Of a stretch of DNA of 64,000 nucleotides, positions 28,094 to 37,827 are shown one piece after another. Position 1 is the first letter of the stretch; every line of letters begins with the position of its first letter. The stretch is from JACVRN01 sp036389255. Its GTDB lineage: Bacteria; Acidobacteriota; Blastocatellia; Pyrinomonadales; Pyrinomonadaceae. The DNA lies in NCBI GenBank assembly GCA_036389255.1, contig DASVQI010000029.1, forward strand, positions 169,465 through 233,464, read 5' to 3'. A program made the translations under genes and the position numbers. The notes under the pieces are model-generated. The model did no database searches. It was not told the origin of the DNA and saw only the letters and a list, made by a program, of their open reading frames with translations.

Positions 28094-28157
28094 GGGATTG
28101 ATTCATTGATTCATTTTTTCAACGAATCAATGAGCCGATGAATCAATGAATAAATTC
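28094..28157. repeat. Palindrome F (ATTGATTC words)
   Basis: Arms built from TTCATTGATTCAT and ATGAATCAATGAAT with the inner word AACGAATCAATGAGCC. It fills the gap between the MBL stop (28161) and the ribF start, and includes the alternative ribF ATG. Confidence 0.8.
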
Positions 28158-28160
28158 CTT

Positions 28161-28925
28161 TCATCCTTCTACCTGTAGTCCGTCGTAGGCGAATTCGACT
28201 CCCTCGGGTAGAACCTTTGAGTCGCGCTCGTGTTTGATGTCGTGCGCCAGATGCGTCAGGTATGTCCTGCGCGGCTTAAGCTCGCTGATGTATTCGAGCG
28301 CCCGGTCAACCCACAGATGCGTCGGGTGCTCTTTGAATCGCAGGCAGTCGAGCACCAGCACATCCAGACCTCGCATGGCGTCCATAGTCGCGGGCGGTAT
28401 CTCGCTCAGGTCTGTGGCGTAGGCGAAGTCGTTGAAGCGATAGGCCATGACGGGAAGCCGCCCGTGTATCACTTCCAAGGGAGTAATCTGTATCTGTTCG
28501 CCTATGCAGAACGGGGCGAGCGGAAAGACCGTGTGCGGGACTACCTGCGGCAGCCCGCCGCCGAAATGCGAGGGCTCGAAGACGTAGCTGAAGATGCGGC
28601 GAATGTCTCGCCACGCACGCTCGTTGGCGTAAAGCCCGAGCGCCCCGTAGCGAAAATTGAGCGGGCGTATGTCGTCCAGCCCGAAGACGTGATCCATGTG
28701 GCAGTGCGTGATGAGAACCGCGTCGAGCCTCTTCAAGCCGTAACGCAAAGCCTGCTGGCGAAAGTCTATGGAAGTATCCACGAGCACGGTTTGGCCCGCG
28801 TGCTCTATCAGCACGGAGACGCGCAGCCGCTTGTCTCGCGGGTCATCCGAGCGGCACGTCTCGCAATCGCACCCTATGGAAGGCACGCCCGTAGAAGTTC
28901 CCGTCCCGAAAAAAGTCAAACGCAT
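28161..28925 (-). CDS. MBL-fold metallohydrolase (PhnP-like)
   Basis: A 254-residue metallo-beta-lactamase-fold hydrolase. It starts MRLTFFGTGTSTGVPSIGC, has a CDCETC zinc-knuckle-like stretch (about 18-25), the metal site THCHMDHVFGLDD (about 74-86), and later His/Asp ligands in YATDLSEI, VLDCLRF and THLAHD. This pattern matches the PhnP / RNase Z-like group, which cleaves cyclic phosphodiesters; there is no phn operon here, so the physiological substrate is unknown. The gene lies between DUF1844 and ribF with palindromes on both sides. Confidence 0.88.
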   Translation of the reverse strand: MRLTFFGTGTSTGVPSIGCDCETCRSDDPRDKRLRVSVLIEHAGQTVLVDTSIDFRQQALRYGLKRLDAVLITHCHMDHVFGLDDIRPLNFRYGALGLYANERAWRDIRRIFSYVFEPSHFGGGLPQVVPHTVFPLAPFCIGEQIQITPLEVIHGRLPVMAYRFNDFAYATDLSEIPPATMDAMRGLDVLVLDCLRFKEHPTHLWVDRALEYISELKPRRTYLTHLAHDIKHERDSKVLPEGVEFAYDGLQVEG

Positions 28926-28929
28926 AAAA

Positions 28930-29022
28930 GGGAGTCTGTAGAGTCTGGAGAGTCTAGAGAGTCCTGAGAGTCAAGAGGCGTTCTTCTCTATAGACTCTCC
29001 AGACTCTCTAGACTCTTTAGGC
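28930..29022. repeat. Palindrome C1 (TAGAGAGTC words)
   Basis: Left arm is a run of GAGTCT-GGAGAGTCT-AGAGAGTCC words, right arm the complement (GACTCTCCAGACTCTCTAG). It directly follows the DUF1844 stop codon and ends four bases before the MBL start. Relatives are at 55857 and 61254; C1 and C3 share the apex GCGTTCTTCTCTA. Confidence 0.88.
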
Positions 29023-29023
29023 T

Positions 29024-29587
29024 TCATTTTCCTCCGAGTATGTCGCGGCCCGTGAAGCGCTGTTTGGCGGAGGGCGCGGGTTGAGAGAGAGAGACGAACT
29101 GCATGCGAAGGTCTGCGAGTAAGCCTTCCAAGATTCTCTCCTCCTGATTGCTCAGGTTGCCGCGCGTCTTCTGTTGAAGCATGCCCAGCACGTCAATCCA
29201 GTGCTTGCCAATCTGCAAGTCAACGCCGCGCTCGCCCGTCACGGGATGCTCCATCATGCCCAGAGCGGCTGCCGCGTTCGAAGCTATAGACATCAGGAAA
29301 TTGACGAAGCTGGCGGGGTCGTGCGCTCCCTCCACCTCTTCGTCCGGCGGCTCGGCAAGGTCTTCCGGGCTCTCTGTGCGTGTGGAACCCGCGCTCGCGG
29401 CGGCGGCGGGCTGCCCGGTCGCGCCCGAAGCGGCGGGCGGCGCGCTCGCGGCGGCTGCTTCACCCGGTGTGTTGTCTTGCACGGCCTCTTTAACGGCCTC
29501 TTCCTCGGCTGCAATCTCTCGCGGTGTGCCGTCGGCGTTGAAGAGGCGGCGGTCTGTGACCTTGAATTGAGGTTGTTCTTCGCTCAT
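29024..29587 (-). CDS. DUF1844 domain protein
   Basis: A 187-residue protein. The C-terminal ~95 residues are the DUF1844 domain (SFVNFLMSIASNAAAALGMM ... GKHWIDVLGMLQQKTRGNLS). The N-terminal half is a low-complexity Ala/Glu/Pro linker (AAAASAPPAASGATGQPAA), probably disordered. The family is conserved in Acidobacteriota, Deltaproteobacteria relatives and others, with no known function. It starts a minus-strand run with the MBL hydrolase and ribF, and its upstream region, shared with mazG, contains palindrome A2. Confidence 0.85.
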   Translation of the reverse strand: MSEEQPQFKVTDRRLFNADGTPREIAAEEEAVKEAVQDNTPGEAAAASAPPAASGATGQPAAAASAGSTRTESPEDLAEPPDEEVEGAHDPASFVNFLMSIASNAAAALGMMEHPVTGERGVDLQIGKHWIDVLGMLQQKTRGNLSNQEERILEGLLADLRMQFVSLSQPAPSAKQRFTGRDILGGK

Positions 29588-29698
29588 ATCTTCCCCTGTT
29601 GGAACACGCCCGCAGGCCGGGCCATCCGACTTCGGGCGCGTGACTTTTTAATACGTCAAAATCTTATTGCTCTTGATAGCATGATGGTAGCACAAAAA

Positions 29699-29790
29699 TG
29701 GGTGATGGGGGTTAGGGGCCGTGGATAGTAAGAGAAAGAGAGCTCGATTTTCTTTTACCTTGCCCCGGCTCCTATCCTCCATCCCCCGTT
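29699..29790. repeat. Palindrome A2 between divergent genes
   Basis: Arms GATGGGGGTTAGGGGCC and the imperfect complement ending CCATCCCCC; apex GAGAAAGAGAGCTCGATTTT then CTTTTAC. Unlike most members it lies in a 5'-5' gap (DUF1844 and mazG), where it cannot be a terminator. Confidence 0.8.
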
Positions 29791-29845
29791 CTGTTTTAGA
29801 CTCTGCTCATCAAACCTGAAACTTTGGAGCTTGGGACTTTTACTT

Positions 29846-30670
29846 ATGCCTGCGAAATTTGATGATTTGGTGGCGCTGATGGCGCGTCTTCGTTCACCCG
29901 AAGGTTGCCCGTGGGACAGGGAGCAGACCTATGAGACGCTAGCGCCTATGCTTTTGGAGGAAGCCTACGAAGCCTTTGAAGCGGTGGAGGAGGCGCGCGA
30001 GGGTCATCCCGAAGAGCTTCGCAGCGAGCTTGGCGACCTGCTCTTTCAAATTGTCTTCTACGCGCAGGTCGCGAGCGAGCGCGGGGAGTTCTCAATTGAC
30101 GACGTGACGGACGCCATTCACGCCAAGATGGTGCGCCGACACCCGCACGTCTTCGGGGACGACACGGCGCGCGATTCCGCCGAAGTCCTGCGCAACTGGG
30201 AGGCAATTAAGGCCGAAGAGAAGCGCGCGGCGGGTAAAGACACACAGGCCGAGGACGCGTCGCTGCTGGACGGAGTATCCGGCAAAGCGCCCGCGCTCAT
30301 GGAAGCGCACCAGCTTTCGACTAAGGCCGCTCGCGTAGGCTTTGACTGGCAGGGCGTGGAAGACATCTTCGTGAAGCTTCATGAAGAGCTGGATGAGTTG
30401 CGCGAGGCCATACGCGAGCACGCGGAATCGGAGGAAGCCGACAAGGAGCGCGTGCGCGAAGAGGTCGGAGACGTGCTCTTCGCCGTCGTCAACATAGCTC
30501 GTCACCTGAGCATAGAGCCGGAAGCGGCGCTGAAAGTTACCAACCGAAAGTTTCGCCGTCGCTTCCGTCACGTAGAGCGCGGCCTGCGAGAGCGCGGGCG
30601 CACTCCCGACGCCTCCACGCTCGAAGAGATGGAAGCCCTCTGGCAGGAAGCGAAAGGCAGTAAACCGTGA
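29846..30670 (+). CDS. mazG: Nucleoside triphosphate pyrophosphohydrolase MazG
   Basis: Hydrolyses (d)NTPs to NMP and pyrophosphate, cleaning the nucleotide pool. Two tandem MazG domains are visible: LRSPEGCPWDREQTYETL then EEAYEAFEAVEE and ELGDLLFQIVFYA in the first, and LHEELDELREAI with EEVGDVLFAVVNIARHL in the second, each giving the ExxE-12-28-ExxD metal motif. Length about 274 is normal for full MazG. The ATG at 29846 is preferred to the TTG at 29831. The gene ends 15 bases from the convergent oxidoreductase stop, with no palindrome between. Confidence 0.95.
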   Translation: MPAKFDDLVALMARLRSPEGCPWDREQTYETLAPMLLEEAYEAFEAVEEAREGHPEELRSELGDLLFQIVFYAQVASERGEFSIDDVTDAIHAKMVRRHPHVFGDDTARDSAEVLRNWEAIKAEEKRAAGKDTQAEDASLLDGVSGKAPALMEAHQLSTKAARVGFDWQGVEDIFVKLHEELDELREAIREHAESEEADKERVREEVGDVLFAVVNIARHLSIEPEAALKVTNRKFRRRFRHVERGLRERGRTPDASTLEEMEALWQEAKGSKP

Positions 30671-30685
30671 GCAGCTTTCACTCGC

Positions 30686-31846
30686 TCAAAGAATCACTGA
30701 CTCTTTCAGCAAGTCGCCTTCGCTGAATCTTTCGGGACGAAGCGGCCCGGCATCCAGTAGCCGTGCTTCGCCGTAGAGAATCAGCTCTGAGATGAGCCGA
30801 CCCGTGGCTGGCGAGTGCATCACACCGTGCCCGCTAAAGCCGTTGGCGAGGAAGAGGCCGCCGACGCCGGGCGCACGCCCTATGACGGCGTGATGGTCAG
30901 GCGTCATCTCGTAGAGGCCCGCCCAGACTCGCTGCGGATTCACTTCCGCTTCGGCAAGACACGGCACGCGGTTGGCCGCCCGCACTAAAATCTTCTCTAT
31001 GAAGGAGAGGTCAAAGTCTGTCTTGAAGCCCGGCGTCTCTTCCGGGTCATTCCACGCGAGCATGATTCTCCGGCCTTCGCGGCGAAAGTGAAAGCCCGTT
31101 GACATATCTATCACCATGGGAAAGCGCGAGGGCAGTTTATCAAAAGGCTCCGTTGCGACTAGCTGTCGTCGCAAAGGCACTACGGGCAGCTCGCATCCGG
31201 CAAGTCTGGCCACGTTAGCGGCCCACGCCCCCGCGGCATTAACCACGTTGCGCGTCATCACACGCCCGCGCGAAGTAGCGACCGCCGACACCACACCGTT
31301 TTCAACTTCTATGCCGGTCACTTCGGTAGAGAGCCAGAGCCTTGCGCCACGCTCGCGCGCGCGCAGCATGAATCCCATCATCACGCTGTGCGGGTCTACA
31401 AAGCCGTCCGTAGGACAGAAGGTGCCGCCCGCTATGTCGTCGCTTCTAAGCTGAGGGACAATCTCGACTATCTCTTCTCTGGACACAAGCTCGACCTCTC
31501 TTAAGCCGAGCCGCACCTGCCGCTCCCTGTTCGCTCTCAGGTAATTCAGGTGTCGCTCCGAGGTGGCTACGAAGAGATAGCCATGCGGGCGGTAATCAGC
31601 CGGATAACCCGTGGCCTCTTTGAAGCGCGAGAAGAAGTCTATGGAGTAGAGCGACATCAGAATGTTGACGGGCGTGGAGAACTGAGCGCGCACGCCTCCC
31701 ATGCTTTTGCCCGTGGAGCCTTTGCCCTGATGCGCCTCGCGCTCTATGACAAGCACGTCACGGCAGCCAGCCTCCGTCAGGTGATAAGCGATGCTCGCGC
31801 CTACTATGCCGCCGCCTATGATGACCACGTCCGCAGTTTCAGTCAT
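30686..31846 (-). CDS. FAD-dependent oxidoreductase (DAO family)
   Basis: A 386-residue flavoprotein of the D-amino-acid oxidase / sarcosine oxidase beta group. The N-terminal FAD-binding fold is VVIIGGGIVGASIAYHL (about 7-23) with a following acidic residue in VIEREAHQGKGSTGKS. The C-terminal end has GLYEMTPDHHAVIGRAP and LANGFSGHGVMHSPA, usual for sarcosine/dimethylglycine-type oxidases. Substrate is a secondary or D-amino acid by family analogy. The ATG at 31846 follows AAAGGTC. No electron-transfer or subunit partner gene is adjacent, so it may be a single-subunit oxidase or dehydrogenase. Confidence 0.9.
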   Translation of the reverse strand: MTETADVVIIGGGIVGASIAYHLTEAGCRDVLVIEREAHQGKGSTGKSMGGVRAQFSTPVNILMSLYSIDFFSRFKEATGYPADYRPHGYLFVATSERHLNYLRANRERQVRLGLREVELVSREEIVEIVPQLRSDDIAGGTFCPTDGFVDPHSVMMGFMLRARERGARLWLSTEVTGIEVENGVVSAVATSRGRVMTRNVVNAAGAWAANVARLAGCELPVVPLRRQLVATEPFDKLPSRFPMVIDMSTGFHFRREGRRIMLAWNDPEETPGFKTDFDLSFIEKILVRAANRVPCLAEAEVNPQRVWAGLYEMTPDHHAVIGRAPGVGGLFLANGFSGHGVMHSPATGRLISELILYGEARLLDAGPLRPERFSEGDLLKESVIL

Positions 31847-31936
31847 GACCTTTGATTAATGAGAGATGTAGATGAATCACGCGCATCACACGCGACACGA
31901 GAACGCTCTCATAATGCTACAAACCCTCGCGGGACG

Positions 31937-31993
31937 AAAAGAAGAGCGAGGCGGAGGCTTCCATGTTAAAAGCCTCCGCCTCGCTCTTCTTTT
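31937..31993 (-). terminator. Strong bidirectional intrinsic terminator
   Basis: A perfect 24-base stem (AAAAGAAGAGCGAGGCGGAG and four more, with its complement) and a nine-base loop; runs of T flank both ends, so it can work on either strand. It lies 44 bases beyond the M48 stop on the - strand. Its perfect arms and T-runs set it apart from the word-built palindromes. Confidence 0.93.
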
Positions 31994-32036
31994 ATGACGA
32001 CGCGCGTTTTCACGCGCCCGGCTCTATGCCTTACTT

Positions 32037-33470
32037 TTAGCCGTTGAGACGAATCGAGTTCAGCACGGTCTGGAATGCGCGCTGGTAGGTGCTGTACTCA
32101 TCTCGCGGCGCAACCGAAATCACGTAGAAGAGGTCGCCGCTCTGTAGCATGGTCGTGTAAACGGTTACTATCTCCTGACGGCCCGTCGCTTCGTTGACGT
32201 TCGAGAGCGTTATAGCCAGCGCGTTGCGCCCGTCAATCGAGCCGCGCTGATAGCCGCTCTGCTGCCTCATGTTGCCGCCCTGCATCATGGAGCGCACGAA
32301 CTCGTCCGTAGCCTGCTGAAGAGAGCGGCTTGAAGCGCGTGTCACGCCAAGGTTGACGCCGTGCGTGAAGACCGAGGTGTTCTGCACGCTGCCGTAAGCG
32401 CCTTCGGGTGCGTACCAGACGGAGTTGCTGCCGGCAGCAAGCTCTCTCCAGTTAGCAGGCACGCTCACGCGGAAGAGATTCCCCTGCGTGTAGGTTCTAT
32501 AGCTTGAGGACGGATACTCTACGCGGTTGTTGACGCGCCCGCCTTCGGGATAATTACCGTCGCCGCCGCCGCTCATAGGGTAACGCTGTCCGCTTCTGGC
32601 AATCTCAGCCATAGACGGCGCGCGCCCGTTACCACGAAGCCTCGCCTGAATCTGTCGAAACTCCATGTCGTTCTGCATGGAGGGCTGCTGGACTCTGAGC
32701 ATCGCCGCTTCCTGATTGATGCGAGCGTAGCGATTAGCCGGGCTCGGGTGGCTGCTCAGAAACTCCGGCCCGCCGCTACCGCCGCCGGAAGTGCGCTCAA
32801 TCGTGCGGAACATGTTCGCGAGGTCGCGCGGGTCATAGCCTGCGCGAGCCATTATCTGCGCGCCGAGGATGTCCGCTTCCGTCTCGTACTCGCGGCTGAA
32901 CTTCAGAAAGTAAGCGCCGACCGCCGCCTGTCCTATCTGGCCCACTGCCGGGCCGCCGAGGATGGCACCGGCAATGCCCGCCACGCCCGCGAGTATGGAA
33001 TACTTCTGCGCCTTGGTGGCCTGCGCCGTGCCGTGTCGAAGCGCTACGTGCGCCAGCTCGTGCGCCATCACGCCTGCCATCTCGCCCTCGCTTCGCGCGG
33101 CCTCAATCATCCCCCGGTTGAGGTACATGGGCCCGCCCGGAAGCGCGAAGGCGTTGATGTCGGATGCGTTGACAATACGAAAATAGTATCTAAATTCAGG
33201 ATGCTGAAACTGTGGCGGAATGGCATCAACCAGACGACGCCCCACCTCTTCGACGTAGGCCGTTGATTGTGAATCGCGCAGCACAGGCATCTGCTGCTCA
33301 ACTTCTGCCGCGACCTGCTGGCCCACCTTAACGTCGTCCGCAGTGCTGTAACGATTGCTGTGAAGACGAATCTGTGTCTGCGCCATCGCAGCGTAAGGCA
33401 TGGCAAGGATGGCAAGAGCCATGAGCCACGCCGACAGCCTTGCGGCCAGACGATGATTGAATTGTTTCAT
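32037..33470 (-). CDS. Exported M48-family metalloprotease
   Basis: A 477-residue periplasmic protease similar to BepA/LoiP-type M48 peptidases. A signal peptide (ends near AMAQ, about residue 31) is followed by the M48 domain with zinc site HELAH at 137-141 and the third ligand in the EYETEAD stretch (about 195-200). The glycine-rich linker (GGGDGNYPEGG) leads into a C-terminal ~170-residue domain without a known name that starts near QGNLFRVSVPANWREL. Family members clear misassembled outer-membrane proteins. The gene stands alone, with terminators on both sides. Confidence 0.92.
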   Translation of the reverse strand: MKQFNHRLAARLSAWLMALAILAMPYAAMAQTQIRLHSNRYSTADDVKVGQQVAAEVEQQMPVLRDSQSTAYVEEVGRRLVDAIPPQFQHPEFRYYFRIVNASDINAFALPGGPMYLNRGMIEAARSEGEMAGVMAHELAHVALRHGTAQATKAQKYSILAGVAGIAGAILGGPAVGQIGQAAVGAYFLKFSREYETEADILGAQIMARAGYDPRDLANMFRTIERTSGGGSGGPEFLSSHPSPANRYARINQEAAMLRVQQPSMQNDMEFRQIQARLRGNGRAPSMAEIARSGQRYPMSGGGDGNYPEGGRVNNRVEYPSSSYRTYTQGNLFRVSVPANWRELAAGSNSVWYAPEGAYGSVQNTSVFTHGVNLGVTRASSRSLQQATDEFVRSMMQGGNMRQQSGYQRGSIDGRNALAITLSNVNEATGRQEIVTVYTTMLQSGDLFYVISVAPRDEYSTYQRAFQTVLNSIRLNG

Positions 33471-33893
33471 TTCTTCCTCCTACCTTAGACGTGCGCGCTT
33501 TTTTGTAAAGTCCGGTTTGCGCTATCTTCCCCCTCCGGAAACTTAAAAGAGCGGCTGACCTCTCAAATCGCGTTCGAGGGTCAGCCGCTCTCTTCGACTA
33601 AAAAGTTTCTCCCCCGAACATGGAATCCAGTTAAACGTGCAGGGGGAGAGAGCACGTCAGTCTCTGCTTCTTTAAGCTTCACGCGCGTCGCAACCTAACG
33701 GCCTGCGCGCGCGAGAGAGCCAGCAATGTTTTGATGAGATAAGCAGAGGCCACGTTGGCCTTTCATCATCATCAAAGGGCCGCTCGTTTAACACTGCGGC
33801 TGCAAAAGAGCTACAGCCTCCGATAGCTTCGCCCTTTTCGGTAACGATTTTGTCCCGGTTTATTCACGAAGAGATTGATTCGACGGCTCGCGG
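33471..33893. other. 423-base intergenic region with two hairpins
   Basis: No gene found. It holds the terminator at 33548-33591 and an inverted repeat at 33729-33776 (TTTTGATGAGAT ... AGGCC / GGCCT ... ATCATCATCAAA), which may end the DUF4870 transcript. The M48 promoter should lie just above 33470. Confidence 0.5.
33548..33591 (-). terminator. Intrinsic terminator upstream of M48 gene
   Basis: Perfect 13-base stem AGAGCGGCTGACC with its complement, loop of 18. On the - strand the stem is followed by TTTTAAGTTT. It would stop transcripts that come from the DUF4870 gene. Confidence 0.8.
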
Positions 33894-34652
33894 CTACTTA
33901 CGCGGCTCGACCTTCTCGTTGAGCAAGCGCGTCAGGTCGCTCAAGGGCGTGACGACGTGGGGCTCGCCCTTGTAGACGCGAATCATTGAGACGATGAAGA
34001 AGATGAAGGATATAACGTTGAAGGCGGCGGAGGCTATGGCCGGAGCCCAGCGCGCAGAGCCCGGCAGCACATCTTCCACTATGCCGCTCAACATGGTCAC
34101 GGCCAGCACTATTATGTGCAGCGCAAGGCCCTGTGAGGCGTGAAAGCGTGCGCGCGTCTCCACACGCGGCAGCAGGAAAAGCAGCACGGCCGCGACGACC
34201 GCGCCGATGAAAGGAAACGGAAGATAGGGCAGCATCAGCACTACGTTCTCGGGCAGATTCATGCTGGCCACGGCCACGGGTCTGCTCGTAGGCGGCTGAT
34301 TTATAGGCTGCGCTTGAGGCGTAGGTGTAGCAGAAGCGCCACTGCTAATGCCCGAAGCGGCAGCCTGCGCCGAAGGCGGCTCGTACGCCGGAGGTACGAA
34401 GACCGAAGGATAAGAGGTGTACGCTTTGGGGTTGCTGTCGTAGCGGCGCGTGGGAGCCTCCGTGTCGTAGCCCTCACGCGGCCGGGGCTGAGGCGTGCCG
34501 ACAAAGTTGCGCGTCTCGCCCTGCACCTCTTCCGTCTCGGAGGCGCTCGTAGCCTCGCCTGTGGCCCGCGTAGGGCCCCACACGTCATCCGTGCGCCGCG
34601 CCACATCCGGGTCAAGCGGGTTGGTGTCGTACTTGCTCTTCTTCTGCTCCAT
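33894..34652 (-). CDS. DUF4870-like membrane protein with long disordered N-terminus
   Basis: A 252-residue protein. The first ~125 residues are polar and Pro/Ala/Gln-rich (SSGASATPTPQAQPINQPP), so probably disordered and cytoplasmic. The rest has three to four membrane helices arranged as in the DUF4870/Tic20-like family: LPYLPFPFIGAVVAAVLLFL, FHASQGLALHIIVLAVT and VISFIFFIVSMIRVYKGE. The RFHASQ motif is typical of the family. Its role is unknown. The JAMM peptidase gene ends about 50 bases upstream on the same strand. Confidence 0.82.
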   Translation of the reverse strand: MEQKKSKYDTNPLDPDVARRTDDVWGPTRATGEATSASETEEVQGETRNFVGTPQPRPREGYDTEAPTRRYDSNPKAYTSYPSVFVPPAYEPPSAQAAASGISSGASATPTPQAQPINQPPTSRPVAVASMNLPENVVLMLPYLPFPFIGAVVAAVLLFLLPRVETRARFHASQGLALHIIVLAVTMLSGIVEDVLPGSARWAPAIASAAFNVISFIFFIVSMIRVYKGEPHVVTPLSDLTRLLNEKVEPRK

Positions 34653-34703
34653 TCTAAAAGCTACATTACGAAGGAAGAGTCCGCAGGGTTCAACTCTAAA
34701 AGC

Positions 34704-35120
34704 TCACTCGCCCCGGACAGTATACTCCACACGCTCCCAGCGCGACTCTCTTTCCGAGATGCGAAAGGCGCGCAGGGTCGCGCGCGTCTCGCTCAGGCCG
34801 ACTATGAAATATATGGCCGAAGGATAAAAGGCCAGCCGCACGTCTCGCTCGGATGGCACGGGCTCCGGCGAGCGCGGGTGCGAATGATAAATCCCCAGCA
34901 GCATCTCGCCGCGCTCGCGCATCTCTCGCTGAACCGCGAAAAGCTCTTCCGGCGCGGCCTCGTAAGTAATCAATGGGTCGCGCGCAACGTTTCGTAAGCG
35001 GTAGATGCGCTCGGCACGCCCAGCGTCTTTGCCGCCTATGAGGCCGCAGCATTCGGCGGGACTCATCGCGCGCGCGTGCTCGCACATCTCGTCAACATGC
35101 TCACGCCCCAGCGTAATCAT
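34704..35120 (-). CDS. JAMM/MPN+ (M67-family) metallopeptidase
   Basis: A 138-residue stand-alone JAB1/MPN domain. The catalytic set is complete: Glu in MSPAECCGLIGG (about 19-30), and YHSHPRSPEPVPSERD (about 78-93), which matches HxHPxxxxxxSxxD. Bacterial members usually remove sulphur-carrier or ubiquitin-like tags from target C-termini, as in cysteine or thiocarboxylate pathways, and are commonly next to ThiS/MoaD or ThiF-like genes. None are visible here. The gene follows the acyl-CoA dehydrogenase gene on the same strand, with palindrome A3 between. Confidence 0.88.
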   Translation of the reverse strand: MITLGREHVDEMCEHARAMSPAECCGLIGGKDAGRAERIYRLRNVARDPLITYEAAPEELFAVQREMRERGEMLLGIYHSHPRSPEPVPSERDVRLAFYPSAIYFIVGLSETRATLRAFRISERESRWERVEYTVRGE

Positions 35121-35137
35121 GATTTACTCCGTAAATC

Positions 35138-35230
35138 ATAGGGGACGGAGGTTAGGGGCTGGGGATGGTGAAAAGAAAATAGACCTGTCTTTCTTTTACT
35201 ATCCCCCGACCCCTAACACCCATCCCCCAT
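35138..35230. repeat. Palindrome A3
   Basis: Arms ATAGGGGACGGAGGTTAGGG and CCCCTAACACCCATCCCCCAT with the apex AAAAGAAAATAGACCTGTCT then TTCTTTTAC. The stop codon of the acyl-CoA dehydrogenase (35233-35231) abuts the right arm. Confidence 0.88.
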
Positions 35231-36418
<1,188 letters not shown>

Positions 36419-36446
36419 GCTTTTAATCTCTCCTCAAAAAGGTAAT

Positions 36447-37814
36447 TTACTTCTTTCCCGTCTCGTTCTTAATGACCCTGCCGCCCTTCATGACAAAGCG
36501 CACGCGCTCAAGGACTGTGATGTCCTTCAAGGGGTCGCCTTCGACCGCTATGATGTCCGCGAATTTCCCGGCCTCGAGCGAGCCGAAGAGCGCGCGCTCG
36601 CCCGCAAGAAGGTTCGCGGCGTTAATGGTAGCCGACTGGATAATCTGAAGCGGCGTCATTCCGGCTTCGGCGTAAGCGCGAAACATCATCAGGCTGGCCG
36701 TCCCGCGCGTTCTTCCGGGCATCATGTAATACATGTCGGAGCCGGCGGCGACCGGCACTCCTATCTTCATGGCGCGGCGCAGGCGGTCGCGGCTCCCCTG
36801 AATGAAATTCTGAATCCCCTCGGTGGCCTGCTTCAACTGCTCGGGAGAAGGATTGCCGGGCTTGACGAAGATGTCAACGTAAGTCTCAAGCGGGCCGTCG
36901 GTCGGGATAAGATAAATCTTCTTCTGCGCCATCATCTGCAAGACATCGTCGGGCACTGTGTAAGCGTGCTCTATGGAATCAACCCCGGCCTCGGCCGCGA
37001 TTCTGGTGGCGACGTTTCCGATGGCGTGCGCCGCGACTTTGCGGTTGACGCGATGAGCCTCTTCGACAATCGCCTTCATCTCTTCCAGAGAGACAACGCG
37101 CGGGCCCGTGTTGACGATGACTTTTATCAAATCCGCGCCGTCATAAAAAGCCTGCCGCACGGCACGACGCGCCTCTTCTACGTTGCTGACGACAACGTAC
37201 TCCTGCTCGATTATCTTCTGCGTTTCGGCGGAAACATTTCCGAACTGGCCGCCCGCAGCCGAGATGGCTCGCGTCGAAGCGAACACGCGCGGCCCCGTCA
37301 CCCAGCCCGAGCGAATAGCGTCGCGCAATGCCACGTCGCCGTTCAAGCCGGAGTTGCCAAGGTCGCGCACGACCGTTATGCCCGCCTCCAAATCCTCCTG
37401 TCCCATCTTTACGCCCAGCAGAGCGCGCTTCACATTCCCAAGCTGCGTGACCGTCAGAATCATGTTCGGGTCGTCGCCGCCCAGAGCGCCGTTGTAGTTC
37501 TGAAGCAGGTGCGTGTGGCAATCAATCAAGCCGGGCAGCACGGTCATGCCGCCGAGGTCAATCACCTCAGCACCCGCAGGCACAGCGACGTTTGCCCCGG
37601 CCTGCTTGACGCGCCCCTCTTCTATGAGAATGACGGCGTTGTTGATGACGTTCCCGCTTTTGACATCAATCATTCGCGCGGCTCGCACGGCCGTCACCTT
37701 TGGCGACTGAGAGAGCGCTGCGGGCGTGTGTAAAGAGAGGGCCGCGAGCGCGGATAAAAGCAGCCCTATTAAAAGGTGCAGTCCGGTTCGCCGGAGCTTA
37801 ATCGTTGCTCGCAT
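36447..37814 (-). CDS. Exported metal-dependent amidohydrolase
   Basis: A 455-residue exported amidohydrolase (imidazolonepropionase / Xaa-Pro dipeptidase-like group). The ATG at 37814 follows AGGAGA; an upstream ATG at 37841 would overlap aspS. A signal peptide (LLIGLLLSALAALSL) precedes the beta-sandwich. Metal ligands appear as HTH in GLIDCHTHLL (about 95-104), a lysine in ADLIKVIV, His in VAAHAIG and IEHAY, and Asp in AAGSDMYY. Secreted enzymes of this type hydrolyse dipeptides or cyclic amides. The gene is 13 bases downstream of aspS, probably by read-through. Confidence 0.9.
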   Translation of the reverse strand: MRATIKLRRTGLHLLIGLLLSALAALSLHTPAALSQSPKVTAVRAARMIDVKSGNVINNAVILIEEGRVKQAGANVAVPAGAEVIDLGGMTVLPGLIDCHTHLLQNYNGALGGDDPNMILTVTQLGNVKRALLGVKMGQEDLEAGITVVRDLGNSGLNGDVALRDAIRSGWVTGPRVFASTRAISAAGGQFGNVSAETQKIIEQEYVVVSNVEEARRAVRQAFYDGADLIKVIVNTGPRVVSLEEMKAIVEEAHRVNRKVAAHAIGNVATRIAAEAGVDSIEHAYTVPDDVLQMMAQKKIYLIPTDGPLETYVDIFVKPGNPSPEQLKQATEGIQNFIQGSRDRLRRAMKIGVPVAAGSDMYYMMPGRTRGTASLMMFRAYAEAGMTPLQIIQSATINAANLLAGERALFGSLEAGKFADIIAVEGDPLKDITVLERVRFVMKGGRVIKNETGKK

Positions 37815-37827
37815 TAGTCGAAGTCTC

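Noticed and set aside
27138..28157. FMN riboswitch before ribF
   Set aside because: The leader consists only of the short palindrome F; none of the conserved RFN stems are present.
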